NCBI GenBank assembly: GCA_963971285.1
Contig: OZ020257.1
Location: 11,174,602 to 11,238,601 of the forward strand
DNA length: 64,000 bases
From: Astropecten irregularis
Lineage: Eukaryota > Echinodermata > Asteroidea > Paxillosida > Astropectinidae
Reading direction: 5' to 3'
The position numbers were made by a program, and so were the translations under genes. Under the pieces are notes generated by a model, which worked only from the letters and a program-made list of their open reading frames with translations, had not been told where the DNA came from and searched no databases. Below are positions 33,421 through 45,840 of the stretch, in pieces. Numbering within the stretch: the stretch's first letter is position 1; the number at the start of each line of letters is the position of its first letter.

Positions 33421-34075
33421 TCGCAACCGCAAATGCACTGCCGAGTCTTCGGGGATCACGGTGTATTTGTTCTTCTTCGTCGAATAATGCAGGACAAAAC
33501 TATTTTTCAATATAATACCTCTATGGTAATATCCATGATTTTATCGAAGTGAAAATTTACATTTTGTTTTGTTGAAGTAATAATAACTACATTATTACGT
33601 AAGTGAGGGGTAATTAGCACTGATGCTAATTCAATACCGACGTATGGTGTCACTTTAAGGACAACCTAAGGAACAAAACATGACGCGCTAAAAATAAACC
33701 TATGTTGCTTTTTGAAGCAACACAACGCGCGGCGTTTTGTTTTCACTGGAACCCGAATACCTTAAACGGGAAAACGGCAAATGACGTGACCGAACGCCAA
33801 GAAAGCGGCACAATCCGTTTGATTCCGGGGACAGCACGCGACAAAGGCCCGCTCCTAAATTCCCAACAGTCTTAGGTGTGCGTCAATAGGCTTGATGCTA
33901 CAAATTGATCTCATCTTGGACTAATTGTAGCAATTACTGGCCAGCCAATATATCCGGTGATCTAATCAACACCAAATGGGATTGCTGTTGTCGTCACGTT
34001 GCTGTTGAGCTCGATGATACGTTAAAGTGACGACACATTCCCATGGTCCTATTGATAGTAAGCTCTTCCTGAATA
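33421..34075. other. No supported gene
   Basis: Unassigned. There are a few CRE-like TGACGTG words and no shared repeat. Confidence 0.4.
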
Positions 34076-34487
34076 TACAGGGTGTCCAAGAAAAAAAAAG
34101 TAACACTGTGTCGGGAACCATTATGTTAAAATTAAACTGTTTATCACTTCAAAATTCAGCTATATGATACAACCATGTCTTTTCTATTACCATGTATAAT
34201 TTAAGCAAAATGACCAATTGAAAGAGTACTCCTTAAGAACAAATTTCCATTTGATAACACGCATATTGGTCAATACACACATAATGCGTATGAAAGAAAG
34301 ATGGAATTTGGGATTTTAGGATGGGTAATTCAGTCTTAGTTTTTCCCTCAATTTTAGTCCAACTTTGCTCAAATTCTACATGGTGATAGCCAAGATTTAG
34401 CTGTCTCATATATCTGAATATTGAAGTGATAAACAGTTTAATTTTAATAAAAATGTTTGAGACACAAAGTTTTTTGGCCACGCTGTA
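34076..34487. mobile_element. Family E MITE (mariner-like ends)
   Basis: TACAGGGTGTCCAAGAAAA opens and TTGGCCACGCTGTA closes. Inside the ends TGTCGGGAACCATTATGTTA and its mirror are visible. ACAGGGTGTCC termini with TA targets are usual in Tc1/mariner-derived MITEs. Confidence 0.8.
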
Positions 34488-36109
34488 TTCTATTCTATAC
34501 AGCAACTCCTTGGTCTACTTGCATACCGAAATTTTGATATTTTTGTTTCCCTCTGGGCCAAACATGCCTGACGTTCCACATACTGTTAAGCAGAACTAAT
34601 TTTAACTCACGGGCGGATCTCTCTGGCTTTTAAGGCCGCCGGGCTTCGTTCTGTATTCTTATTTTCACGTCTTCCACGGATATTAGACGGAAATTCCTGT
34701 AGTTATTATACAGCTTACGATTTCAAGCGTGCCAGGTGTGTAAATGTCCTGATAATGACAGGTAAGAGTGCCCTTTCATCAGAATTGTGAATGCGAGTCA
34801 CATTTCCTGGACAGGCCCCGGACGAGAGATCGTCTTCCTCCCAGCAAACTTAATTCCAGACCGGTCGACAACTCAATTCAATTTCCCAAACAGCGCTCAG
34901 GATCGACGGGTCTGCCAAATCTAGTTTGTGGCCATCGGATAATAGGCTCAGCGCCGTAAGTTGCCATCCGATATCCGTCAATGAAAGTTAAGACATGATA
35001 ATACATGCTGCCATTTGCTCTATAATTCAACCAGTGCATATTTTCCTCATTTTCTTTTAGCTTTATCTTGTTAACGCAGTGGGTAGGATTTTAACTTATT
35101 CTGTTTTCTTCTCAAAGGTGTGAAACAGTCCATGGATCTGAATCCATTACATGAGTTTGAATTCATTTCAATGGTTCGGATGCAGTGAATCCATGCGATG
35201 TAAGTAGACCAGCAAGATGCAAGAAAGGCAAGACGGTAATTACTCTATATAAGCGATACTGTCAAAGCCAAAAATGCACTTTTTTGGTATTACGTTATAT
35301 TCTAATGGCTGTTATCATCTTGGTTTCGTGCTATGAATACCAGGAAGCTTTGGTGGGATTATAGGGTTATAACTGGAAGTCCCTGATTGACGTAAACAAT
35401 ATCATTTAGGACAAACAATCAGCTAGATCAGGTTGCTATCATCCCAAAAGGAAGGTTACTTGATAAACATCTATCTTATCGTCTGAGTATGGCGCCCTGA
35501 CTTGTTAAGACTCTGTCAATCAACACCACGCAGAAATTCGACCACGGTAAAACCTCCTGTCCAATTCGCGGTCATCTGTCCCCGTTTCCTTCTCGTTGTG
35601 TTGGCCGGAGTCTTCTGGGCTATCATCCCCCGTAATTGGACAGTGGAAGCTGGCGCAATGGTAGCCGGACAAAATGATCTTAGGTTAGGGGTCTTGGGAA
35701 AGAAGATTGCCGGCCATTGAGGTGCTATGTGCTTTCGAAACACGAACGGCTATTTTTACATCATCTGCAGTGCATGCATGACCCCTATGTGAGATATTCT
35801 CTGGAACAATTCTATTAGAACGGTTTCTGATGACAGTTTAAATACCTATTTGTCAACGGGGGTACTATACTGTTGACAACATTTCGCGACTGGCGTTTCT
35901 TTGTTGTTGCTGTTATAGGAGCAATTATCGAAGAGAAAAACATGTCAGATTGTTTCTGTTGTCTTGGTAGTAAGGCCACTAGGAGGTTATAAAACACCTA
36001 TCACGCCTACAGTACTACATACGTTGGACATAGGAATATTACTGCGTCTACATAACTGTAAGTGGGAGTTGGGCCAAACAGATTCAACGCACAAGGAAAT
36101 CCGTACATG
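34488..36109. other. 1.6 kb without a supported gene
   Basis: The part at 35500-35720 is GC-richer and open on both strands; the plus frame has a hydrophobic stretch RFLLVVLAGVFWAII but no further support. An imperfect inverted pair with CATGGATCTGAATCCA lies near 35132. Confidence 0.35.
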
Positions 36110-36395
36110 TATAATTACAAATGAGGTATTAGGGAGACACGTTAGTATCTAAAAGTGACATTTGGGAGACATCGGGACTTAGGGGGACTTTTTGATGTCT
36201 CCCTAAGGTACCAGATACCTTTTAATTTTTCTATCCATATTTTAATAGAAAACAGAGAAAGCCCTCAACATCAACATACAGTATGTCAATTTCTAGTCCA
36301 TTGGTTTGGAGGATGTTTAGAAATAGGTAAGTAAAGTTTGTGCACGACCCTATGGGTAAGTCTCCCTAAGGTCCCATCCTCGGTTAGTATACCAA
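36110..36395 (+). repeat. Family G repeat
   Basis: AATTACAAATGAGGTATTAG, GGGAGACATCGGGACTTAGG, TTTGATGTCTCCCTAAGG and GTGCACGACCCTATGGG in the same order as at 30470. An extra TCTCCCTAAGG lies near the end. Confidence 0.75.
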
Positions 36396-36483
36396 TACCT
36401 ATACAGCAAACATTACAATACTGTACCAATTATACTCGTGTACAGAAGAGCGAGCATAGCTTCTTTTCAACCAATACGGTTCT

Positions 36484-36844
36484 TTAAAGGTAATATCATA
36501 CTTTGGTTTTTATCGAAGAAATACAGATTCATGGGCAAAAATATCAACTTATATTAAAAAAAAAAGCCATTTGTGAAAGTTTCAGTCCCATGCGGTGCCC
36601 ACTTTTTGAGGAAATAGTGACAAACAGTATTTCTTAAGTCTGTTCTCTTTTATTTTTGATCTTATAAAAGATCAAAACGATTTTCGGTCGTTGTTTTACT
36701 ACTTTCTGGATTAATACACCATTTCAGGTGGAATAATTTAAACGGTATGTTTCTATCAGCACCATTTTCATACCCTGTAAGTTAAACGTAAATCTGTGAA
36801 AATTTCTGTTTTGGTTTGTTACCAAAGTATGATACTACCTTTAA
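36484..36844 (+). mobile_element. Family B MITE, full length
   Basis: TTTAAAGGTAATATCATACT to AGTATGATACTACCTTTAA. Part of the ATCAAGACAGATAC block is replaced by an A-rich run. Confidence 0.88.
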
Positions 36845-37210
36845 AACAACATGCACCGACCAAGTAGATGCAACTATTGTACATTGAAGCACGTATATAA
36901 GCGCCATCAAATCTGCACCGCGAAGGACGTAAAACCATGTTACATCACGAGGTCTTCAATTAGAAGTACGTCATCTATCACCTTCATCAGCTGCCCATCT
37001 TCCCTTTCACTTTTACGATCATGGCGCCATCCAGCGATTTGTAAAGATCACCTGTGTCTCCGTTTAATTATTTGGACATGAAGTTACCTTCATGTCCTCT
37101 GTTTGTATCTTGTTTTGCATCCAAGTCGAAGATGATTATGTAGACCTATCATCCGCGGACACTGGCAAAAACGTGGATTAATCATGATTTGAAATGTGTA
37201 CCCTGTATTA

Positions 37211-37619
37211 TACAGGGTGTCCCAGACACGCAAAACTGTGTCGGGAGCCATTATGTTAAAATCAAACTTGTTATCACTTTTAGATTCATTATGTGATACA
37301 ACCATGTCTTGGCTATCACCGTGTAGAATTTAAGCATATTTGGGCTGAAATTGGCGAAAATATGACCAATTGAAAGAGTACTCCTTAAAAACAATTCAAT
37401 AAACACATAATGTGTATGGAAGAAAGAAAAGGTTTTGAGGTTGGGTTTTTCAGTCTTATTTTTTGCACTCAATTACAGTTCAATTTTGCACATATTCTAC
37501 ATGGTGATAGCCAAGACATGGTTGTATCATATATCTGAATCTTCAAGAGATGAACAGTTTAATGTTTAATATTATAGTTCTCGACACAAGTGTTGCGTTT
37601 TTTTCTGGGACACCCTGTA
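37211..37619. mobile_element. Family E MITE, full length
   Basis: TACAGGGTGTCCCAGACAC to CTGGGACACCCTGTA, about 409 bp. It carries GATACAACCATGTCTTGGC near the left and its mirror near the right. The left flank CCCTGTATTA next to the end adds a short extra palindrome. Confidence 0.88.
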
Positions 37620-38254
37620 TATCTTGTATTCTTCATACTGCCCCATATGCAGCGAGAAATGTACCCCACATACGACACATCCAGTTGACATAATTATCAT
37701 GATACTGTCATTGATGTATGTTCTTAAGCCGGGACGCACGGCCTTTTGCACGATTAAAATATATCAATTTAAGACCATGTAGCCCCACCTCAAATTGAAT
37801 TAAGCACTGCGAGTGCTATTACACGACTAGCAGATATGGGACGAGTATGCTACCGTTCCATAGTCAATGAACATAAACAGATATGGAAACTGTATGGGCA
37901 CTGTCAGTTGCAAAATCACACATGCAGTTCGTATATGATGGTATTGATGGAGGTATCCGTTGTTGGCTAGGTCTTTCAGTTTATGCAGTGAGATGGGAAT
38001 GATAGAAAGGATAGGTGAAATAAATCTTACTATACTGCACCAGACGTGGAAACACCTCGAAGGTATATTTCAAATAAATATCTATTTACACAACTTACTT
38101 CTTTATTATGCAGGTAAAAAGATATGGACTTTTCAAAATGTATTATCGATGTGTTGTTTTAAAATTCCTTTTCTTAGGTTGTTCGGTTTCTATTTCAAAA
38201 TCTAAAGTACATGTTAGTATTCTGTATTGCATTCCCTTTTTTAGTTTTTAACGT
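37620..38254. other. No supported gene
   Basis: Unassigned AT-rich sequence; the frame at 37960-38205 has no motif. Confidence 0.4.
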
Positions 38255-38578
38255 AAAGGTATATTACAGGATTGGTAAATACCCATGTAAGAGTGTTCAC
38301 AGATTAACGTATAACTTTCAGGATATGAAGACGGTGCTGGTTAAAATATTTCCGGCTGAAATTGAGTATTTTATCCAGTAAAACAACGAGCGAATACAAA
38401 TTGTGAATAGATTTGAAAATCCTGTGAGCGTTTCACTTTTTTTTTTTTTTCCGATGATGACATGAGCAGAAATTTTCACAGTTATATACAAACTATAGCT
38501 TTTATTCCATGACAAATCAAATTATGAACAGTCTGCCGCTGCTGCTCTGTCACCTATAGCAATGTATTATGCCTTCAA
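38255..38578 (+). mobile_element. Family C MITE, TGACAAATCAAA subtype
   Basis: TAAAGGTATATTACAGGATT to ATTATGCCTTCAAAA. It matches the copy at 9914 in its second half. A T11-12 run lies in the centre. Confidence 0.78.
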
Positions 38579-38847
38579 AACGAAAAACATATGATGGTTT
38601 TTATTGTATTGAGATGTCAATGACTGCTAATGTGGGTTGCCTTAACTTCTTCACTATTGTAGACCCAAGAGACTTGCCCTATAGAAGAAGTCAGAAAATG
38701 AAGCTATGTGTTTGACTGACCCTTACTATAAATTTATCAATGATTCCAATCCGATCCATAAATGACAGAAATCAAACAAACCACAGAACCGTTTCATTAC
38801 CAACCGAGGTCCTCACTTAGATAAGGTTTTGATTAACCCCTTTTTTG

Positions 38848-39213
38848 TCAGGTACTACCGTACTTTGGTAGCATACAGAAACAGACATTTCCACAAATTT
38901 ACCTATAACTTACCGGGTGTAAAAATGGTGATGGTAGAAAAATACCGTTAACATGTTTCTGCTTGAAATGCTGTATTTATTCAGAAAAGAGTTAAACCAA
39001 TAAGCAAAAACTATTTTGATCTCTATGGAAGATCAAAAATAACAGTGAAAAGATTGAAAAATATTGTGGGCGTTTTTCACTGTTTTCTTAAAAAGTGGGC
39101 TTAGAAACGGAACTGGAAATTTCACAGATAACTGTTATTGTATCGTTCTTGATACTTCTGCCCATGAATTCGCATTTCTTTTACAAAAATCAAAGTATAA
39201 AATTACCTTTAAA
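38848..39213 (-). mobile_element. Family B MITE, diverged
   Basis: GGTACTACCGTACTTTGGTA to GTATAAAATTACCTTTAAA. All blocks are present with scattered changes. Confidence 0.82.
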
Positions 39214-39784
39214 CCTACATGGTTGGCCATTGCGGCCAGGAGGGATAGAGATTATACTGATTACCATGCTACTGTCACAAGCCTACTGCAATAATGAGAC
39301 ATAACGCCTATACACCATTGCTCTGATCTACATGATCAAAACTGCACGTAGTATAATCTAATAGCAGGGGAAAAACAAGCATACCACCTGATACAACAGC
39401 AGATAATAAGATCGTTATTTGGCGCGAAAACGTGTAACAGCATCTTGCACGTGCGCGACAAATACGCATTCTTTGGGATAATATGATTTGTTGGAGGCTG
39501 TCACGTGATTTGGTAGCTAGGTGGGAGGGATGGATTCATTTCACTGCAAGTGACACGTTGGGTTTAGTTTACAGCCTCAGTGTTTCTGTTGTGGCAAAAA
39601 TAATTTCAGGACGAACTCATTTCATTTTTTATAGTAAAGGAAAAAACCAAGATGACATACAGGCATGACCGCAGAGCGGCATTTTCCTCATGGGAATTTC
39701 ATTAATTTGTCAGAAACAGTTAACGTCTTCAAAGGAACGGGGGTCTAATGTAAGTACCACGCAATACTGTGAGCACCAAGCATT
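39214..39784. other. No supported gene
   Basis: Unassigned sequence between two MITEs. The frame at 39483-39668 has no motif. Confidence 0.4.
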
Positions 39785-40200
39785 TTTAAAGGTTTACTGT
39801 AATCAAAACACATCTGAAGTTACATCAAACTCAACCTGTCTATCATTGTTTGTGCTATAAAATATTGTATATATAAAAAAGGAGTTTTTTAGACACATAA
39901 TTTAGCACCACACTTTTCGCGACGAAAACCTTTGCTTACGTCACATGCAGAACACCAAGCAGTGTACTGTGGTGCGAACCTATACTAGTTATGTAGGTGA
40001 CGTCACACGCTATAGTTGCGTGGATCGGTTCCAAGGGGGACTTTTTTGGGGGGCGGGGCATACATGTACTGATTTTGTAATTTTTGGGTCAAAATTAAGC
40101 GACTGACATAGAAATATAAATATCCATGAATTATGTATTAAGCAATAGTTTAAAAGCACTTTCATCCCTTTCCCAAATTTGATTACAGTAAACCTTTAAA
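39785..40200 (+). mobile_element. Family D MITE, full length
   Basis: TTTAAAGGTTTACTGTAATC to GATTACAGTAAACCTTTAAA. Carries TGACGTCA at 39998-40005 and GGTTCCAAGGGGGACTTTTT. It ends exactly where the 22-bp minisatellite begins. Confidence 0.9.
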
Positions 40201-40685
40201 GCATGCAGGTACCGCACATATCACATATCATTGTGGGCACCACGCACATCTGAAATGGGTGCCACACATATCTGTAATGGGTACCTTGCATATCTGAAAT
40301 TGGAACCAGGCATATCTGAAATGGGTACCGGGCATATCTGAAATGTGTACCAAGCATATCTGATATGGGTACCATGCATATCTGAAATAAGTACAAGGCA
40401 TATCTGAAATGAGTACCAAGCATATCTGAAATAGGTACCATGCATATCTGAAGACTAAAATGAGTACCAGCATATCTGAAATGGGTACCAGGCAAAATCT
40501 GAAACGATTACCAGGCAAACTCTGAAAAGGGGACCAGTCATATCTGAAATGTTACCAGGCATATCTGAAATGGGTACCAGGCGTACCATGCATATCTGAA
40601 ATGAGTACCTGCATATCTGAAATTGGTGCCAGGCATAATCTGAAATGGGCATCATGCGTATCCGAATGGGGTACCAAGCATACAA
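40201..40685 (+). repeat. Minisatellite, about 20 copies of a 22-bp unit
   Basis: The unit is close to CATATCTGAAATGGGTACCAGG. Copies differ by a few substitutions and small indels and are least regular at the left edge. The three minus frames reading ISDMPGTHFRYA-like text are its translation. Confidence 0.92.
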
Positions 40686-41340
40686 GTTTTAAAAAGTTAA
40701 TACAAGATCTACGATGTGGCAATCTGGTTACACGACAAACTTATAGAAATCAATAAGCACCATACAAAATACTCCCATAAATGGTTTGACCCATATATAT
40801 GCCGCGGCTTTTCTAAACATCAAATACAAAAACATAAATCAATCAATCAATCAATATAAAGCTATAAAAGTAGCAAGCCACAGGCTTTTGCTGTATATGC
40901 CCGGTAAATGATGCGTTTCTTATGACTTCATCTATTAATACTTCAAGATGTTATACAATTTAAAGACATCAGTCCCTCCGTCAGCGCCAGCTTTTAAGCG
41001 ATCCCGACGTGCGGATCGAATTGATGAAAAACAAAATCGCGGCGAAGGTCGATTGAGTAGCTCTCAAGACTTCGCCCGTGGGTGATTGATAAAGGAGGAT
41101 ACTAGAGGCATCTTGAGATGCCACGCTCCAATATGTAGACCTTCAAGATTACCACCGAGGCGGTGTCTCAATCAGAATCCACGTATATCCTCGGGAACCA
41201 TGTTAACTAGCACGACGTTCGCCAGATGTGCCTCTAGCTACCATGACATACTGAAAATATAACTCCGCGATGTATCATATCCGGTTGTACTTTTGTATAG
41301 GCAATTTGTTTGTATTGGGTATTTTTTTGTTAAATGTGAT
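40686..41340. other. No supported gene; minor repeats
   Basis: AATC tetranucleotide run near 40838-40856. A weak inverted pair TAGAGGCATCTTGAG / AGATGTGCCTCTAG brackets about 41103-41237 and could be a small decayed MITE. Confidence 0.4.
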
Positions 41341-41695
41341 TTAAATGTAGTATCATACTTTGGTAAGAGACGAAAACAGAAATGTCCACAGTTTAACGTA
41401 TAACTTATGACGATGGTGGTATTAGAAGCATACCGTTAACATGTTTCCGCCTGAAATGGTGTATTTAAAACAACAACCGAAAATCTTCTTGATCTTAATA
41501 AAAAGAGAAAGTAAAAGAGAAAAATAAAAGAGAAAAGACTAATGAAATACTATGGCTGTTTTTCACTGTTTTCTCAAAAAGTGGGCACCGCATGGGACTG
41601 AAATTTTCACAGACGACTGTTACTGTATCTGTCTTGATATTTTTGCCAATGAATCTGTATTTCTTTAATAAAAACCGAAGTATGATATTACGTAC
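41341..41695 (-). mobile_element. Family B MITE
   Basis: TTAAATGTAGTATCATACTT to AAGTATGATATTACGTA. The second terminus has lost the CCTTTAA end. Confidence 0.82.
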
Positions 41696-41711
41696 AAAAT
41701 ATGAAGGAAAT

Positions 41712-41887
41712 GCAAGTAATAAACTGCTGCAAACTGCTCATTCGCCAAAACGACCTGAAATATACCTTGGTGTTAGGAGGGCATTTTGACGTTTCGATCC
41801 TAGCAGGATCTTTCTCAGTCATTCTCATTCAGCCTTTGAGAAAGATCCTGCTACGATCGAAACGCGTCAGGCCCTCCTATCTCCAAG
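41712..41887. mobile_element. Family J fold-back with AATAAACTGCTGC head
   Basis: AATAAACTGCTGCAAACTGC, then arms CTTGGTGTTAGGAGGGC...GATCCTAGCAGGATC and GATCCTGCTACGATCG...GGCCCTCCTATCTCCAAG, 52 bp each with about 18 bp between. The same order, decayed, is at 11640-11870. Confidence 0.78.
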
Positions 41888-41901
41888 CAGAAGATAAATA
41901 T

Positions 41902-42025
41902 GGTAGGTTTGCGGTGACATCATAATCTCTCCTGTGAGAGTGTGTGGGTCAATGAAGAACCATGTGGTATTAAAACCACCCACTTTCACAGAAGAGATTA
42001 CATGGTGTCACCGCAAACCTACCTT
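41902..42025. mobile_element. Family J fold-back, short form
   Basis: GGTAGGTTTGCGGTGACATC opens and ACCGCAAACCTACCTT closes. The arms include AATCTCTCCTGTGAGAG/CTTTCACAGAAGAGATT. The outer 20 bp resemble the ends of 12399-12735 and 63351-63571. Confidence 0.8.
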
Positions 42026-42203
42026 ACTTTACTACTTCACCATGCATAACTTCAACTCTTATTATGATTTTACAAAACGAAAGGGTGGGGTATTGTGTTG
42101 AAGGACGATATTCGTTACGGTCAGAAAGAAAGAAGTTACAACAGCATCGATGAATGATAAATGCTGGTGACAACACCTAGAACAGGGTAATGCTTCGAAT
42201 CTT

Positions 42204-42561
42204 GTTTAGTATCATACTTTGGTAAGAAACCAAAACAGAAATGTTCACAGATTTAAGTATACTTACAGGATATGAAGATGGTGGTGGTAGAAAACATACC
42301 CTTATCACTTTTCCGCCTGAAAGGGTGTATTTTTCCAGAAAGTAGTAAAACAACGACCGCAAATCTTTTGATATTTGAAAACATCAACAATAAAAGAAAA
42401 AAGACTTAGGAAATACTGTGGCTGTTTTTCACTGCCGTTTTCTCAAAAGGTGGGCACCGTATGGGACTGAAATTTTCCCAGATAACTGTTACTGTATCTT
42501 GCTTGATTGCTCATGAATCTGTATTTCTTTGATAAAAACCAAAGTATGATATTACCTTTAA
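42204..42561 (-). mobile_element. Family B MITE
   Basis: GTTTAGTATCATACTTTGGT to GTATGATATTACCTTTAA. The first terminus has lost AAAGGTA; otherwise full. Confidence 0.85.
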
Positions 42562-43306
42562 CAGAGAAATTCAACGCACCTGTTATCAATTATGCACTGG
42601 TTACCTGGCAACAGAGCGGACAAGGTGTTTCTTAATGGCATTTTGATATAAGTACACGTGTAAATTAATCAATTTGAGACGGTGAATTACATTCACACAG
42701 CAAGAGGACAAGTGGAGTCAATATTTTGTAAACCTGTTTCGTTGCGTCTGTTTGTAAACAGACATACACTTATTGACGTACAATAATTATATATTATTTG
42801 GTATAAACGGTGCAGAGCACAGTGCCCCTGGCAGTTAGTTCCAGCTGTTCGCTGACTTTTAAATCATCCATCCCCGTGTACGAAAAATGTATCTCTCTCT
42901 TCATACATCAATTTGTTTATTTATTTTCCTCCTAGGCAGATGTTGCTGAGTGCATATCGATATAAATAGGAAGAATAGTGCAATGTCATCGAGAGCAGGA
43001 TTCGTTGGCGACGCGTGGTCCTGCTGGCTCGGATTAAGCTGCCCATCTTCTGTCTGTTTCAACTCGTCAGAGTTTTCTCCTCGTCCTGTTTCATCATTAA
43101 TCTTTGACACTTTATCTAAACAAATTAACGACCCATATTCTCACAGCTACCGATTTTTACGAGATTGTGCGACAAACGTGTGCAGTTTGGCAGACGAGCA
43201 TGCACACTTTTTAAAGATTATGATGTGGTTGAGAAGTACAAACCTCAAATATAAGCTAGCTATACATTACAGTAAGCTGAACAGAAAAAAACACACACCC
43301 ACACTC
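42562..43306. other. No supported gene
   Basis: The frame at 42950-43384 runs into a B element and shows no motif. Nothing else stands out. Confidence 0.4.
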
Positions 43307-43668
43307 TTAAAGGTATTATCATACTTTTGTTTTTGTCAAAGAAATACAGATTCATGGGCACAAGTTTCACGGCAGATACAGTGAAAGTAATCTGTGAAAA
43401 TCTCAGTCCCATACGGTGCCCACTTTTTTATAAAACAGTGAAAAACGGCCACAGTATTTGTTAAGTCTTTTCTATGTTATTTTTGATCAAAAATTAAGAT
43501 GTTCGGTCGTTGTTTTACAAATTTCTTGATAAATACACCGTTTCAGGCGAAAACATTTTAACGGTAGGTTTCTACCAGCATCATCTAATTCATACCCTGA
43601 AAGTATAGGTAAATCTGACGCGAACATTTCTGTTTTGGTCTCTTACCAAAGTATGATACTACCTTTAA
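43307..43668 (+). mobile_element. Family B MITE, full length
   Basis: TTAAAGGTATTATCATACTT to AAGTATGATACTACCTTTAA with all blocks present. Confidence 0.88.
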
Positions 43669-44002
43669 TGGTATTTTATTATCTTGAAGAAAAGTGTGTC
43701 GCGGTGCTTGCAATTCTGACATGCTGAGCCTGCTAATGTTCTTCAGGTCCTACAATATACAGACTTAGGATTCACGGAGTGTGCTGTTGCCGACCAGAAA
43801 TATAAATAGGCCTCCACTTTCCATAAATCTCATTCACTTCACTGCATGCCAGGAATTACCTTTTAAAAGACAGTCATTTACTCTGCGTGATCGCACTCTA
43901 ATGGACATTTCGCGGTGTGGTTTTCTCGAAAGAGACATTGTATAAAGATGACTGTTTGCGCTGAATGATAATGTGATGCTTCATACTTTATGCACGCCGA
44001 AC
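43669..44002. other. No recognisable feature
   Basis: Short unassigned interval. It contains ATAGGCCTCC and no shared repeat. Confidence 0.4.
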
Positions 44003-44257
44003 TTAAGCAGACAACATTTTCAGCAACAATGTACCTCGGCAACATGTTACCGTGATTGTTACTGAAAATGTTGACAGTGTACACAGAGCAAAACGAGTTG
44101 GGTAACATGTCGCAGCAACATCTCGGTAACATGTTGGCCAAATGTTGCTTGTGTATATACACGGGGCCCAACGTCGTGTCGCCCAGGTGTTGCCCTAACT
44201 TGGCAACATGTTACCGAAAATGTTACCGAAATGATTGACAGTGTACACTCTGCTTAA
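44003..44257. mobile_element. MITE-like element with TTAAGCAGA ends and AACATGTT repeats
   Basis: TTAAGCAGA opens and TCTGCTTAA closes. Inside, GGCAACATGTTACCG-type palindromes recur four or five times, TTGACAGTGTACAC occurs twice in the same direction, and ACATTTTCAG / CTGAAAATGT form a large hairpin at 44010-44078. The TTAA at both ends would suit a TTAA target. Confidence 0.6.
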
Positions 44258-44708
44258 CAGACCTTCAAGTGTAATCAGTACACCAACTATACTACAAACC
44301 GGTTGATGGTCACCGGTTCACATCCCAACCTATATAGCAGCTGGTAAAGACTGTGGTTTTCTTACATCATGTGGTCTTCATATTACACTTTAACGCATTG
44401 CTACTTCAAGGGCAAACATTGAATATTAATTAGTCATTGCAAAGTGAACAAAGACAAAATTACTAGAGCGGGATTTGTCTGTGCTCACTTTCCAATGACC
44501 CAAAATTACTGATCCAGTCAGTTTCCCTTGTGATTATTTGATGGTTATGGTGAATGTCAAATACATCAGGCTTTGCTTACATCTATGCCAAGCTGTCAAC
44601 CAACACCAATATCATCGCAAAAATCTAATTAAAATTGAAAAGCAAACACAATAACAATTGAAGTATACATACAAACCGTAAACAACAAACAATCACACAA
44701 AGACTCTT
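44258..44708. other. No gene; SINE body fragment inside
   Basis: 44479-44545 (CTCACTTTCCAATGACCC, CCTTGTGATTATTTGATGG) matches the body of the SINE at 26251. The head is missing. Confidence 0.5.
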
Positions 44709-45060
44709 GAAAGGGATAATACATGATTGGTAAAGGTCACAGAGCAGCACTCACACTTTTTTCTGATCCAGCATGATAATTTGAGCTCACTCGGACATCT
44801 GAGTCACGAGAAAATAGCGGGGAAAAAAACGAATCAAATCTGTTTTGCTTATAAAAAGTAAAGAGTGGTTTTGATCTTACCCCGAGATCAAAACTGTTTT
44901 CGGTCTTTGGTTTACTCATTTCTGGATTAATACATCATTTCAGACAGAAATATTTTAACGGTATGTTTCTACCAGCACCATCTTCATATCATGAAGGTTA
45001 TTCGTAAATCTGTGAACATTTATGTTTGGGTTTGTTGCCAATCCTGTACTGTACCTTTAA
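44709..45060 (-). mobile_element. Family C MITE, full length
   Basis: GGGATAATACATGATTGGTA to CCAATCCTGTACTGTACC then TTTAA. The GATCTTACCCCGAGATC centre is intact. Confidence 0.88.
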
Positions 45061-45840
45061 AGGTTAGTACTAAAACAATCGCAATAAAATAAGTACCCAC
45101 CCCCCACACTTTTCAATGACTAGTAAGTTTCAATTGGGGTTATTTTATGATTATAAAATAATAATCATAATATTTTCTTAAGTTCAAGTATATTTTCGGA
45201 GACTTTGCCGTGTATGGTGGACATTCAAAATTAAAGAGTACAAATTTCAGCGGGGGCAGTGTGTTAGTTAGACGAGCTGATGAGGTTATTATTTGTGTGT
45301 GCAGTCCACGCACTGGGTTCACCAGCCTGCATGTACGTTATTGGATATCGCCCTGATGCCGACGTGCAATTTAAAGCTGGCGTTTGCCTCGATTCTGGAC
45401 GCCTGGAATTCGAGTAATTACTTGAAAGGATGACCCCCAAAAACCAAGTAGGCCGAGGACCGTGTTTGTGGGGCTCTCGCTCCCTACAAAGTCATTTAGG
45501 TAAGTAGTTCGCTCGATAACCCTTAGTCTGTACGTCCATACAAAATGTAACACATTGCAAGCATCAGGTAAACAACTGGATATGTACCGAGTTTAATATA
45601 GGCCTGCGTTCAGCCCCGTGATTGGTTTTCGGCGTTTCATATAGCAGAGGCACCATAACGTCAGGTTTTTTGACAGATTTTGTCCGCTATGCAGAATGCC
45701 AGTATTATTATTCACGTAGTATCATCACTCATCAACGGTGTGGTTTGTGTAATATATAGGCATATGCTCCCAATTACAGTTGTCTATTATTTTCAGTAAT
45801 TTTACGATGGTTGTAAAAGGTAAGTCTTCAAATTGTGTCT
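45061..45840. other. No supported gene; one good donor-like site
   Basis: A plus frame reading KDDPQKPSRPRTVFVGLSLP ends at GGTAAGTAG near 45499, but no acceptor precedes it. A small hairpin TTTTATGATTATAAAA is near 45143. Confidence 0.3.

Noticed and set aside
40196-40685. Minus-strand proteins with ISDMPGTHFRYA repeats
   Set aside because: All three frames are open because the 22-bp unit lacks stops; it is a minisatellite.
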